DNA of 26,198 bases, taken from positions 1 to 26,198 of the forward strand of contig CAJUKA010000002.1 in NCBI GenBank assembly GCA_910586585.1, given 5' to 3'. The DNA is from an uncultured Lachnospiraceae bacterium. GTDB taxonomy: Bacteria > Bacillota > Clostridia > Lachnospirales > Lachnospiraceae. The notes below the pieces were generated by a model. The model was given only the letters and a program-made list of their open reading frames with translations, did not search any database and had not been told where the DNA came from. Positions 14,608 to 22,634 of this stretch are shown here, in pieces (the stretch's first letter is position 1; each line of letters opens with the position of its first letter). Both the position numbers and the translations under genes were made by a program.

Positions 14608-15546
14608 ATGAAAAGAGAGAAAGAACTGTCCATGTTTTTTCCGGACAGACTGCGAGCAGAATGGGAAAGGCTGCGGTTTGATAAGAATAAAGTAAGAGAA
14701 ATCCGAATACGGGCAAATCAACCGGTAATGATTCTGGCAGAAGAAGAGATAACACTTGCTTTTGTATATAGAGACAGAGAGTTGGAAGATATTTTTCAAT
14801 ACCTCTGCCATGATTCAGTGTATGCATATGATGAGGAAAGAAGACAGGGATATCTGACGGTAGAGGGAGGGCATCGTATTGGTATTACGGGAGAGCTGGT
14901 GCTTTCAGAAGGACGATATATTGTCAAATATGTGAAATATATGAATATTCGTATTGCACATGAAATGATTAATATTGCAAAAAATGTTATGCCATATCTC
15001 TATCATGAATGTGTGAAAGGGCAGGTGTTCAGCACATTGATCATTTCGCCGCCTGGAATTGGCAAAACCACGCTGTTAAGGGATATCATCCGTCTGTTAT
15101 CAGATGGCTGCTGCGGACAGAGAGGGTGCAATGTCGGTGTCGTAGATGAGAGAGGAGAATTGTCAGGGGCATACAGAGGAAGCGCTTCTCTTGATTGTGG
15201 AAAGCGCACAGATTTGGTGACAGGAGGCACCAAAAAGTATGGAATAGATATTTTGGTTCGGACATTTTCGCCTAGAGTGGTGGCTATAGATGAAATTGGA
15301 AAATATGAGGACGCAGATGCAGTTCTTCATGCTGGAGTAAGTGGTTGTAGTGTCCTTGCAACGGTTCATGGAAGTTCTATTGCGGATATTTCCCAAAAGG
15401 AAGAAATAGAAAAAATACTTCGTTTGAAGTTGATAGATCGGTTTATCGTATTGTCAATAAATGAAAGAATGGACAGGTATTTTCAGATTTTTGACAGAGA
15501 GGGGAAACAGTTATGTGGCAAAAATTTGTTGCAGGTACCTGCGTAA
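14608..15546 (+). CDS. spoIIIAA: Stage III sporulation protein AA, secretion-type ATPase
   Basis: SpoIIIAA is the cytoplasmic ATPase of the SpoIIIA-SpoIIQ channel in the mother cell, related to secretion ATPases of type II/IV systems. The N-terminal half has a REIRIRANQPVMI segment and GGHRIGITGE. The P-loop reads SPPGIGKTTLLRD with Lys153 and Thr154. DERGEL and the Walker-B-like VVAIDEIG follow, then a sensor-like LATVHGSS. Length (312 aa) is normal. AAGGAGA at 14594-14600 precedes the ATG. It is first in the operon and overlaps spoIIIAB by 34 nt. Confidence 0.95.
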   Translation: MKREKELSMFFPDRLRAEWERLRFDKNKVREIRIRANQPVMILAEEEITLAFVYRDRELEDIFQYLCHDSVYAYDEERRQGYLTVEGGHRIGITGELVLSEGRYIVKYVKYMNIRIAHEMINIAKNVMPYLYHECVKGQVFSTLIISPPGIGKTTLLRDIIRLLSDGCCGQRGCNVGVVDERGELSGAYRGSASLDCGKRTDLVTGGTKKYGIDILVRTFSPRVVAIDEIGKYEDADAVLHAGVSGCSVLATVHGSSIADISQKEEIEKILRLKLIDRFIVLSINERMDRYFQIFDREGKQLCGKNLLQVPA

Positions 15547-16034
15547 TGACAGGTGCGCTCGGTTTTGGATGGTCGTTATGTAGAGAAATGAGCAGCGACA
15601 TACAGCATTTGAAACTGCAAAAGCAGATTCTTATTTATATGATAGGGGAGATTACCTATCTGCACAGGCCAATGGAAGAAATCTTTGATATTATTGCAGA
15701 AAAGATTCAGCCGCCATATGATGTCATTCTATCCGATATTTCCCATAAAATGAAAGAGCGGGAGGGAAAACCACTGCCGAGTCTTTGGCGGGAAACAATT
15801 TGCAGTCTGCATGGAAAAACACAGATATCTGAGAACGTGCTTGCTTATTTGGAAAAAATGGGAGATTGCTTTGTGTGCGAGGGTGACAGAATGCAGGTAG
15901 GGACGCTTGAGCTTTTTGAAGCGGAACTTGAGAGAGAGATAGACAGGCTTACAGTGAAAAAAGATGAAAATAGCAGGCTTATTAAAGCGCTTAGTACGCT
16001 GACAGGAATTTTGTGTATTATTTTGTTTTTGTAG
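15513..16034 (+). CDS. spoIIIAB: Stage III sporulation protein AB
   Basis: SpoIIIAB is a membrane-associated component of the SpoIIIA complex, distantly like the GspF/PilC assembly proteins of type II secretion. This 173-aa product has an N-terminal hydrophobic segment (about 5-22), a helical soluble middle with ILIYMIGEITYLHRPMEEIF and the GKPLPSLWRE region, and a C-terminal hydrophobic segment (LTGILCIILFL). The ATG at 15513 has GAGAGGGGA six bases upstream. This gives a 34-nt overlap with spoIIIAA. The alternative ATG at 15546, overlapping the spoIIIAA stop, has no ribosome-binding site. Confidence 0.9.
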   Translation: MWQKFVAGTCVMTGALGFGWSLCREMSSDIQHLKLQKQILIYMIGEITYLHRPMEEIFDIIAEKIQPPYDVILSDISHKMKEREGKPLPSLWRETICSLHGKTQISENVLAYLEKMGDCFVCEGDRMQVGTLELFEAELEREIDRLTVKKDENSRLIKALSTLTGILCIILFL

Positions 16035-16046
16035 TATCAAAGAGAA

Positions 16047-16253
16047 ATGGGGATGAAAATGGAAGTCAGTCTGATATTCAAGATAGCAGCAGTTGGCATA
16101 CTGATAACAATACTGGGGCAGGTATTAAAGCATAGCGGCAGAGAGGAGCACGCATTCCTAATAAGTCTCGCTGGGCTGGTGCTGGTGCTTTCATGGATCG
16201 TTCCATATATATATGAACTTTTTGAGATGATACAGGATTTGTTTGGATTGTGA
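16047..16253 (+). CDS. spoIIIAC: Stage III sporulation protein AC
   Basis: A small two-helix membrane protein of the SpoIIIA channel (SpoIIIAC/AD family). The 68 residues match the length of Bacillus SpoIIIAC. The first helix is IFKIAAVGILITILGQVL, then the polar KHSGREEHA, then the second helix (LISLAGLVLVLSWIVPYIY). Three in-frame ATGs exist (16047, 16053, 16059). The last has GGGGA at 16049-16053 with the best spacing, so the true N-terminus may be MEVSLIF. It follows spoIIIAB by 12 nt. Confidence 0.9.
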   Translation: MGMKMEVSLIFKIAAVGILITILGQVLKHSGREEHAFLISLAGLVLVLSWIVPYIYELFEMIQDLFGL

Positions 16254-16275
16254 ACAGGACATATAGGAGAAGCGT

Positions 16276-16656
16276 ATGATTCAGGTTTGTGTACTTGCTA
16301 TGGCAGGGTTATTTGCAGTGCTGATTATCAGAAAGGATAAGCCGGAGTTTGCCACATTGATTATTCTTTTGGTAAGTTTTTTTATCGCGATAAGAGTGCT
16401 TGGCATATTAGAACATGTGATGGCTGAGGTAGAAGGCTGGAAAGCGCTGCTTGGTGAAAATGCTGTTTATATGACGTTGCTTTTGAAATTGATCGGGATT
16501 ACCTATATCTGTGATTTTGCAGCAAATCTGTGCAAGGATTCCGGATATTCTGTATTGAGCAGCCATATTGAGATTTTTGGAAAAGTAGCGATCATGGTAG
16601 CGGGATTTCCAGTGATTAGAATGATGATTGACATGATTGAGGGAATGATGGGATGA
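16276..16656 (+). CDS. spoIIIAD: Stage III sporulation protein AD
   Basis: A 126-aa integral membrane protein paralogous to SpoIIIAC. Hydrophobic segments lie near residues 2-18, 26-45 and 61-85, followed by an amphipathic C-terminal region (HIEIFGKVAIMVAGFPVIRM). It carries the family run GENAVYMTLLLKLIGITYI and CDFAANLCKDSGYS. AGGAG precedes the ATG. Its stop overlaps the spoIIIAE start by 4 nt (ATGA at 16653-16656), so the two are coupled. Confidence 0.93.
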   Translation: MIQVCVLAMAGLFAVLIIRKDKPEFATLIILLVSFFIAIRVLGILEHVMAEVEGWKALLGENAVYMTLLLKLIGITYICDFAANLCKDSGYSVLSSHIEIFGKVAIMVAGFPVIRMMIDMIEGMMG

Positions 16657-17729
16657 GCCAGGAAATAAGCCTTTGGAGTGAGTTGGACATACTTCCTGAT
16701 CTGGACGTTTTGGATGAACTTTTGAAAGAACTTCTGCCTGGGGAAAAAATAAATTCTATCAACTTTATTGAAGATGTTTTGAAGGGAAACTGGGTACTGG
16801 AACCTGGAATGTTCTGGAAATATATAGCAGAATCAATATCGAGTGTTATTTATGGATGGAAAAGACTGTTTATAGCAATTCTTGTGTTATTTATACTATC
16901 TGCTATTGTCAGTAATCTGATGGCGGCATTCAAAAATGATGGAGCGGCAAAAGCTGCCAAAACCTTTTTGACAATCTGCCAGTTGGTTGTTTTGATTGAT
17001 GCATTTCACGATGTTTTAAAGATTGTTGACCATGCAATGGCGCAGATGATTGAATTTTTAAATTTGATCATACCTGCATATATGATATGCATAGCAGCGG
17101 CTGGCTCTGGACTTACAGCACTGATTTTTCACAAACTTTTGCTGGGCTTTATCTGTCTGATAGAAGGAATTGTAGCTGCTTCACTTGTTCCTGTTATAGA
17201 AACATATGTGATGCTTGGCGTTGTAGAAAGCATTTGGGGCGAGGACCGTTTTAAGGGAATTATGGAAATTATCAAAAAGGTGGTGCAGTGGTCGCTCAAA
17301 ACAATGGTGGTGCTGATGTCGGGCAGTAGTATTTTGCAAGTTATCATAACACCTGCAATTGATAAAGCAAATGTCGCGGCAATACATAAAACAGCAGGTG
17401 CGATTCCTGGAATCGGTGATATTGTTGAGTCGGTATCAAGTGTTACATTAGCCTCGGCAATCGCAGTAAAAAACAGTCTTGGTGTTTTGATACTAGTACT
17501 GCTTGTACTTTTGATAGCGGCGCCTGTTCTCCGTGCATTTATGATACTGCTTGTTATCAAAGTAAGTGGAGCGCTTGGCGGAGTATGCGGCGAAAAACAG
17601 ATGGCAAAATGTGTGGAATATATATCAGATGCAGGGTTTATGCTGCTAAGAATGTTAATCACAGTGACAACCTTATTTTTTGTGACCATTGCAGTTGTTA
17701 CAAACGCTACAAGCAGCGGGATCATGTAA
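16653..17729 (+). CDS. spoIIIAE: Stage III sporulation protein AE, polytopic membrane channel component
   Basis: SpoIIIAE is a multi-pass membrane protein of the SpoIIIA complex. The 358-aa product has a hydrophilic, acidic N-terminus of about 60 residues, then roughly seven hydrophobic segments between about 70 and 350. Recognisable family stretches are IIPAYMICIAAAG, AGAIPGIGDIVESVSSVTLA and the late SDAGFMLLRMLITVTTLFF. The Bacillus protein, as I recall, is about 400 aa with a cleavable signal peptide. Here the N-terminus (MSQEISLWSELDIL) is not hydrophobic, so no signal peptide is apparent. The gap to spoIIIAF is 98 nt, the first real spacing in the operon, and holds no gene. Confidence 0.93.
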   Translation: MSQEISLWSELDILPDLDVLDELLKELLPGEKINSINFIEDVLKGNWVLEPGMFWKYIAESISSVIYGWKRLFIAILVLFILSAIVSNLMAAFKNDGAAKAAKTFLTICQLVVLIDAFHDVLKIVDHAMAQMIEFLNLIIPAYMICIAAAGSGLTALIFHKLLLGFICLIEGIVAASLVPVIETYVMLGVVESIWGEDRFKGIMEIIKKVVQWSLKTMVVLMSGSSILQVIITPAIDKANVAAIHKTAGAIPGIGDIVESVSSVTLASAIAVKNSLGVLILVLLVLLIAAPVLRAFMILLVIKVSGALGGVCGEKQMAKCVEYISDAGFMLLRMLITVTTLFFVTIAVVTNATSSGIM

Positions 17730-17827
17730 AGGATTTCCAAAGCGTCTGAAAACGCAGCCATCTGGATGGATGATGCTGCACAGCGGAATCAAGAAGGTTA
17801 TTATCGAACCAAACAAGAGGTGATGGA

Positions 17828-18307
17828 ATGGAACTTTTTGCCGTAGAACTCAGAAAACTTGTGTATGTTGTTATCTGTTTTCAGTGTCTGCTGCAGCTTA
17901 CAGAAGGCAGTGCATACCAAAAGTATCTGAAATTGTTTTCTTATCTGCTGACAATGTGTATTTGCTGCAATCTTATTTTTTCTTTTGTAGGAAATATGGA
18001 AGCGTCTTTCTATGAAGCAGATAAATTGTATTTAAAGTGGGAACAGGAATGGCGAAAAATGACAGAGGCGGATGCTATTGATGAAGGTGAGGCATATTAT
18101 GAACAGGAACTTTGGGGAGATAAAATTTTGAATGAGGCATACAAGGAATATGACAGCAGGAATGGGGGTGAAGCAAATGAAGGAGAAGATTATGGGCAGA
18201 CTGAGCAGGATTCTGGGCAGCGGAAACAGCAAACCGCCGAAGGAAACAATGCTGATTCTTTTTCTGAGCGGAATCCTGATTTTCGTGATTTTACTGCCGG
18301 TCAATAA
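17828..18307 (+). CDS. spoIIIAF: Stage III sporulation protein AF, shortened C-terminal domain
   Basis: SpoIIIAF has two membrane helices and, in Bacillus (about 206 aa), a soluble ring-building-motif-like domain. Here the two hydrophobic segments (about 10-27 and 35-53) and a helical region to about residue 115 are clear. The last 44 codons (18177-18307) overlap the spoIIIAG start in a different frame and read as an acidic, Gln/Gly-rich tail without domain character. The total is only 159 aa. Either this lineage has a reduced SpoIIIAF, or an older, longer reading was cut by a frameshift. The ATG follows GAGGTG at 17817-17822. Confidence 0.82.
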   Translation: MELFAVELRKLVYVVICFQCLLQLTEGSAYQKYLKLFSYLLTMCICCNLIFSFVGNMEASFYEADKLYLKWEQEWRKMTEADAIDEGEAYYEQELWGDKILNEAYKEYDSRNGGEANEGEDYGQTEQDSGQRKQQTAEGNNADSFSERNPDFRDFTAGQ

Positions 18308-18797
18308 AGATAACGGTAGTTATAAAAACAAGAAAAGTACAGATGTATCTTTGTCTGGCGGTTCTGCGGATTTGGGAATTGCGGATACAAAGCTGGAAAA
18401 CGCGGCGCTTGACAAATACAAAAAAGGTCTAGAGAAGGAATTGGAAGACTTTCTGATGAATGTGGAAGGGGTGGGTGACGTGAAGGTTCTTATATATATG
18501 AAAAGTTCGCAAGAATTTATTGTTGAGAAAAATAACCCAACTTCAAGCAGTACAAGCGGCGACAGCAGTGACTTAAAAAAAGAAGAATCCACAGTGTATA
18601 CAACAAATGCAAATGGAGATGAAGTGCCGTTTATCTCGCAGACAAAGGGACCCGCAATTGATGGGGTGGTCATTGCGGCAAAGGGAGCATCGAATGAGGC
18701 AGTGAAACTTCAAATAGTCAGGCTTGTAATGGCATTGTATGGTGTGGAGGCAAATAAGATCGAAGTGCTGCCTATGCAGTCAGAAAATGTTTCATAA
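18177..18797 (+). CDS. spoIIIAG: Stage III sporulation protein AG, channel ring component
   Basis: SpoIIIAG forms a large ring in the space between mother cell and forespore. From the start at 18177 the product has 206 residues: a short basic cytoplasmic end, one membrane helix (about 24-41, TMLILFLSGILIFVILLP), a polar linker, and a ring-building-motif domain (about 75-206). This domain includes MNVEGVGDVKVLIYM, IDGVVIAAKGASNEAVKLQI and the final YGVEANKIEVLPM. GGGGTG at 18165-18170 selects this ATG; an in-frame ATG at 18132 would add 15 residues without a good site. It overlaps spoIIIAF by 131 nt, unusually long. Confidence 0.92.
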   Translation: MKEKIMGRLSRILGSGNSKPPKETMLILFLSGILIFVILLPVNKDNGSYKNKKSTDVSLSGGSADLGIADTKLENAALDKYKKGLEKELEDFLMNVEGVGDVKVLIYMKSSQEFIVEKNNPTSSSTSGDSSDLKKEESTVYTTNANGDEVPFISQTKGPAIDGVVIAAKGASNEAVKLQIVRLVMALYGVEANKIEVLPMQSENVS

Positions 18798-18929
18798 ATG
18801 CTTCTGTCACAATTTTTGAATTAGGATAGTATATGGGCTTAAATAAATTTTCAGTTCCTTAGTCTAAGAAGCGGTCCTAGTGAATAAGATAGAATTAGCA
18901 AAGAGAAGTAAGAGGAAGGATATGGTTTG

Positions 18930-19739
18930 GTGAAAAAAATATTAAGAAAAAACCAGATTATGATTACGGCACTGGCAGTAATGATTGCGGTAGCAGGTTA
19001 TCTGAACTTTGCCGGCACCAAGATTGGGGAAGAGGACTTCATATCTGTGGATGGAAGCGACAAAGAACTTACATATGAGATCTCAGATGAGGATATGTAT
19101 GCGATATCCCTCAGAGAGGATACAGACGGAACGATAACAGATTATTCTGAACTTGCAGCAGTTACAGGAACAGACGGGGACATTTTGAGTCTCGATACAG
19201 ATGATGCGACGATAACAGATAATTATTTGAACAGCGATATGGCTGCGGCTTCTGGCAGTGTCACAAACGATCCTTCGGCTGTAGATAATGCTGACGGAGT
19301 GCTTGCCGCAAATACAGAAGAGTCAGGAGCTACTGTTATTGAGCAGGAAATACCAGGAGAGGCAGTGTTTACAAGTGCATCAGGGGTATCAACACTCTCT
19401 GGAGCAAAACTGTTAAAAGAGCAGACAAGAGCACAAAACAAAGAATCTCTTATGGAAATTATCAATAGTGATGATTTGACAGAAGATGCAAAAAAGGATG
19501 CTGTCAACAGCATGATAACATTGACAGAAACAGCGCAGAAGGAATCAGACGCACAGATGCTTCTTGAAGCAAAGGGATTTACCCAAACGGTGGTTAGCAT
19601 CAGCGGCGATTCAGCAGATGTTATGGTGGAAGCAGCAAGCCTGACAGAGGCACAAACAGCGCAAATTATAGATATTGTACAGAGAAAAACGAATATTGCG
19701 GCAGAAAATATCATAATAACGGTGTCAGGCGCACAATAA
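18930..19739 (+). CDS. spoIIIAH: Stage III sporulation protein AH (SpoIIIAH-like), SpoIIQ partner
   Basis: SpoIIIAH crosses the mother-cell membrane and binds forespore SpoIIQ to form the zipper and channel; its soluble domain is of the YscJ/FliF ring-building type. The product has a basic start, one membrane helix (about 10-26, MITALAVMIAVAGYLNFAG), a long acidic Asp/Thr/Ser-rich linker (about 27-150) and the folded domain (about 160-269, with LLEAKGFTQTVVSISGDSAD and NIAAENIIITVSG at the end). I chose GTG at 18930, 9 nt after AGGAAGGA; TTG at 18927 is the alternative. A 132-nt gap after spoIIIAG sets it slightly apart from the other seven genes. Confidence 0.9.
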   Translation: MKKILRKNQIMITALAVMIAVAGYLNFAGTKIGEEDFISVDGSDKELTYEISDEDMYAISLREDTDGTITDYSELAAVTGTDGDILSLDTDDATITDNYLNSDMAAASGSVTNDPSAVDNADGVLAANTEESGATVIEQEIPGEAVFTSASGVSTLSGAKLLKEQTRAQNKESLMEIINSDDLTEDAKKDAVNSMITLTETAQKESDAQMLLEAKGFTQTVVSISGDSADVMVEAASLTEAQTAQIIDIVQRKTNIAAENIIITVSGAQ

Positions 19740-19764
19740 AGGTGTGGAATTCACAGGATAAATA

Positions 19765-19773
19765 TGGTATACT
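19765..19773 (+). promoter_or_regulatory. Extended -10 promoter candidate of deoB
   Basis: TGGTATACT gives a TG one base before TATACT (19768-19773), an extended -10. The hexamer 17 nt upstream (TGGAAT, 19745-19750) is a poor -35. Initiation would fall near 19780. Confidence 0.5.
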
Positions 19774-19792
19774 AAAGAACAAATTGGCAAAT

Positions 19793-19823
19793 GGACTCAT
19801 GGTATATACAGTGCTATGAGTAC
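19793..19823 (+). promoter_or_regulatory. Inverted repeat in the deoB leader
   Basis: ACTCAT (19795-19800) and ATGAGT (19816-19821) form an inverted repeat, extended inward by one G-T and one G-C pair. It sits downstream of the predicted start of transcription and just before the deoB ribosome-binding site (AAAGGAG, 19832-19838). It could be a repressor operator or a small mRNA hairpin; the sequence does not tell which. Confidence 0.35.
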
Positions 19824-19843
19824 CTTAGCGGAAAGGAGTACTT

Positions 19844-21028
19844 ATGAAAAGAGTATTTTTGATAGTTTTGGATAGTTTTGGAATCGGTGAGATGAAAGAT
19901 GCGGATGCCTATGGAGATAAGGGAACCAATACCATAGGGTCCGTTTCTGCCAGCTCATTTTTTCATGTGCCAAACTTGAAAAAACTGGGGCTTTTTAATA
20001 TTGAAGGTGTGAAATGCCAGAATCAGGAGATGGAGGAGGCTCCTCTTGCGGCAATTGCAAGAATGAAGGAGGCGTCCAAGGGAAAAGATACTACAATTGG
20101 ACACTGGGAAATTGCTGGAATGATATCAGAAAATCCGCTTCCAACGTATCCTGACGGATTTCCACAGGATGTACTAGATGAATTTATGAAGCTGACAGGC
20201 AGGGGGATACTCTGCAATAAGCCATATTCGGGAACAGAAGTAATTATGGATTATGGTGATGAACATGTAAAAACGGGCAATTTGATTGTATACACTTCCG
20301 CAGACAGCGTATTTCAGGTTGCTGCCCACGAGGAGATTGTGCCGCTTGAGACGCTTTATGATTATTGCAAAAAGGCAAGAGCCATGCTTCAGGGCAAACA
20401 TGGAGTTGGACGCGTGATAGCAAGGCCATTTGTTGGAACATCTGGCAATTATACGAGAACATCACATCGTCATGATTATTCGCTGCTGCCGCCGAAGACT
20501 ACCATGTTGGATCAGCTCAAAGCAGCAGGAAAAGATGTGATTGCCGTTGGAAAAATTAACGATATTTTTGCAGGAAAAGGGATTACGGAATTTGTGTATA
20601 CAAGCGGTAATCCAGAAGGCATAGAGCGCACGCTCGAATATCTTGACAAAGATTTCGAGGGATTGTGTTTTGTCAATTTGGTTGATTATGATATGCTGTA
20701 TGGGCATCGTAGAGATATTGACGGTTATGCCAAGGCAATGACTTATTTTGATGAGAAGCTTCCTGAAATTTTGGACAAGCTTCGCGAAGATGATGTGCTG
20801 ATGCTTACAGCAGATCATGGCTGTGATCCGGGATATTTGGCTTCCACAGACCATACAAGAGAGCATACGCCGTTCATTATGTATGGCAGGAATGTAAAAC
20901 CGATCAACTATGGGACAAGAGAAACATTTTCAGATATTGCAGCTACCGTGCTTGATTATCTGGCTGTAGAGAGCAAGGTAGCTGGTACGAGTATGTACAA
21001 CACAGACGGAGGACACATAAGTGAGTAA
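19844..21028 (+). CDS. deoB: Phosphopentomutase
   Basis: DeoB interconverts (deoxy)ribose 1-phosphate and 5-phosphate, linking nucleoside breakdown to central metabolism. It is a two-metal enzyme of the alkaline phosphatase superfamily. The N-terminus shows VLDSFGIGEMKDA with metal-binding Asp10, then GDKGTNTIG. GHWEIAGM, the RPFVGTSGNYTRTSHRHDYS region and the metal site TADHGCDP (Asp324-His325) follow, with a late DHTREHTPF. The 394-aa length is standard. It overlaps prfC by 8 nt, an unexpected pairing with a translation factor. No other nucleoside gene is nearby. Confidence 0.96.
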   Translation: MKRVFLIVLDSFGIGEMKDADAYGDKGTNTIGSVSASSFFHVPNLKKLGLFNIEGVKCQNQEMEEAPLAAIARMKEASKGKDTTIGHWEIAGMISENPLPTYPDGFPQDVLDEFMKLTGRGILCNKPYSGTEVIMDYGDEHVKTGNLIVYTSADSVFQVAAHEEIVPLETLYDYCKKARAMLQGKHGVGRVIARPFVGTSGNYTRTSHRHDYSLLPPKTTMLDQLKAAGKDVIAVGKINDIFAGKGITEFVYTSGNPEGIERTLEYLDKDFEGLCFVNLVDYDMLYGHRRDIDGYAKAMTYFDEKLPEILDKLREDDVLMLTADHGCDPGYLASTDHTREHTPFIMYGRNVKPINYGTRETFSDIAATVLDYLAVESKVAGTSMYNTDGGHISE

Positions 21029-22616
21029 TATTGAAGAGGAAATAAATAAGCGGAGAACCTTTGCCATTATATCACATCCTGATGCAGGCAAAACAACTTT
21101 GACGGAAAAGTTTTTGCTCTATGGAGGAGCAATTAATCTTGCCGGAAGTGTAAAAGGGAAAGCAACAGCGAGACATGCAGTATCCGACTGGATGGAGATA
21201 GAAAAGGAAAGAGGAATCTCTGTGACTTCCTCAGTGCTGCAATTTAACTATGATGGATACTGCATTAACATCTTAGATACTCCAGGACATCAGGATTTTT
21301 CAGAGGATACGTACCGAACATTGATGGCAGCAGATTCTGCGGTTATGGTGATTGATGCCTCAAAAGGTGTCGAGGCACAGACAAGAAAGCTGTTTAAAGT
21401 TTGCGGCATGAGAGGGATACCAATTTTTACCTTTATCAATAAGTTGGACAGGGATGCCAACGATACATTTGAGCTTCTCGACGAGATTGAAAAGGAGCTT
21501 GGCATAGCAACCTGCCCGATAAATTGGCCGATTGGTTCCGGAAAACGATTTAAGGGAGTCTATGACAGACACGAGAATCATGTGCTTACTTATTCGGATA
21601 CCCAAAAAGGGACAAAAGAAGGAGAGACAACCATTCTGCCAATGGATAACGAAGAACTATTATTAGAGCATATCGGCAGCGAGGCACTTTCTGTATTGAG
21701 AGATGAGATCGATCTTCTTGATGGGGCAAGTGCAGAATTTGATATTGAGGAAGTGAGAAAAGGAAAACTGACCCCTGTATTTTTTGGTTCAGCGCTCACC
21801 AATTTTGGGGTGGAGGTGTTTTTGCAGAATTTTCTAAAAATGGCAACGACGCCACTTCCAAGAAAATCACAGGATGAGAGCATTGACCCTGTTAGCAATG
21901 CATTCTCTGCTTTTGTATTCAAAATACAGGCCAATATGAATAAAGCACATCGTGACAGAATTGCATTTATGCGTATTTGTTCCGGCAAGTTTGACGCAGG
22001 GGAAGAAGTGAAGCATGTGCAGGGCGGCAAGGTGATGAGACTGTCACAGCCACAGCAGATTATGGCAGATGAGCGGAAAATATTGAATGAGGCATATGCA
22101 GGAGATATTATAGGCGTCTTTGACCCAGGAATTTTTGCAATAGGCGATACCGTGTGTGCGCCCAAAAGTAATATTTGCTATGAAGGAATCCCAACATTTG
22201 CACCAGAGCATTTTGCAAGAGTCAGACAGGTTGACACGATGAAAAGAAAACAGTTTATCAAAGGTGTTTACCAGATTGCACAGGAAGGTGCAATTCAGAT
22301 TTTTCAGGAATTCAACACAGGTATGGAAGAGATTATAGTCGGTGTTGTGGGGGTACTGCAGTTTGATGTGCTCAAGTATCGTCTGGAAAATGAATACAAT
22401 GTAGAAATCAAGTTGGAATCACTTCCATATGAATATATTCGATGGATAGAGAACAAAGACGAGATAGAATTAGACAAGCTTTCAGGAACTTCTGATATGA
22501 AGAAGATACAAGATTTGAAAGGGAATCCGCTGTTGTTGTTCATTAATCAGTGGAGCATTGGCATGACGCTTGACCGAAATAAAGGGCTTGTGCTTTCAGA
22601 ATTTGGAAGAAATTAG
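21021..22616 (+). CDS. prfC: Peptide chain release factor 3 (RF3)
   Basis: RF3 is a translational GTPase that removes RF1/RF2 from the ribosome after peptide release. The 531-aa length and the G-domain motifs identify it: HPDAGKTT (19-26), DTPGH (86-90, continuing QDFSEDTYRTLMAADSAV) and NKLD (140-143). The segment LTPVFFGSALTNFGVEVFL and the C-terminal GVVGVLQFDVLKYRLENEY are RF3-like rather than EF-G-like. The start is a GTG at 21021 with GGAGGA at 21008-21013, inside the end of deoB, so translation is likely coupled. It could be confused with tetracycline-resistance ribosomal protection proteins, but those are longer and differ in these blocks. Confidence 0.94.
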   Translation: MSNIEEEINKRRTFAIISHPDAGKTTLTEKFLLYGGAINLAGSVKGKATARHAVSDWMEIEKERGISVTSSVLQFNYDGYCINILDTPGHQDFSEDTYRTLMAADSAVMVIDASKGVEAQTRKLFKVCGMRGIPIFTFINKLDRDANDTFELLDEIEKELGIATCPINWPIGSGKRFKGVYDRHENHVLTYSDTQKGTKEGETTILPMDNEELLLEHIGSEALSVLRDEIDLLDGASAEFDIEEVRKGKLTPVFFGSALTNFGVEVFLQNFLKMATTPLPRKSQDESIDPVSNAFSAFVFKIQANMNKAHRDRIAFMRICSGKFDAGEEVKHVQGGKVMRLSQPQQIMADERKILNEAYAGDIIGVFDPGIFAIGDTVCAPKSNICYEGIPTFAPEHFARVRQVDTMKRKQFIKGVYQIAQEGAIQIFQEFNTGMEEIIVGVVGVLQFDVLKYRLENEYNVEIKLESLPYEYIRWIENKDEIELDKLSGTSDMKKIQDLKGNPLLLFINQWSIGMTLDRNKGLVLSEFGRN

Positions 22617-22634
22617 GAGTAAAAAGAGTAATCA

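Noticed and set aside
17129..17761. Antisense frame over spoIIIAE (210 codons, - strand)
   Set aside because: It is the complement of a gene for a hydrophobic protein, which commonly gives long Ser/Thr/Ile-rich antisense frames. No initiation signals are seen.
21021..22616. Tetracycline-resistance ribosomal protection protein instead of RF3
   Set aside because: Length (531 aa) and C-terminal blocks match RF3; Tet(M/O/W)-type proteins are about 640 aa with different N-terminal sequence.
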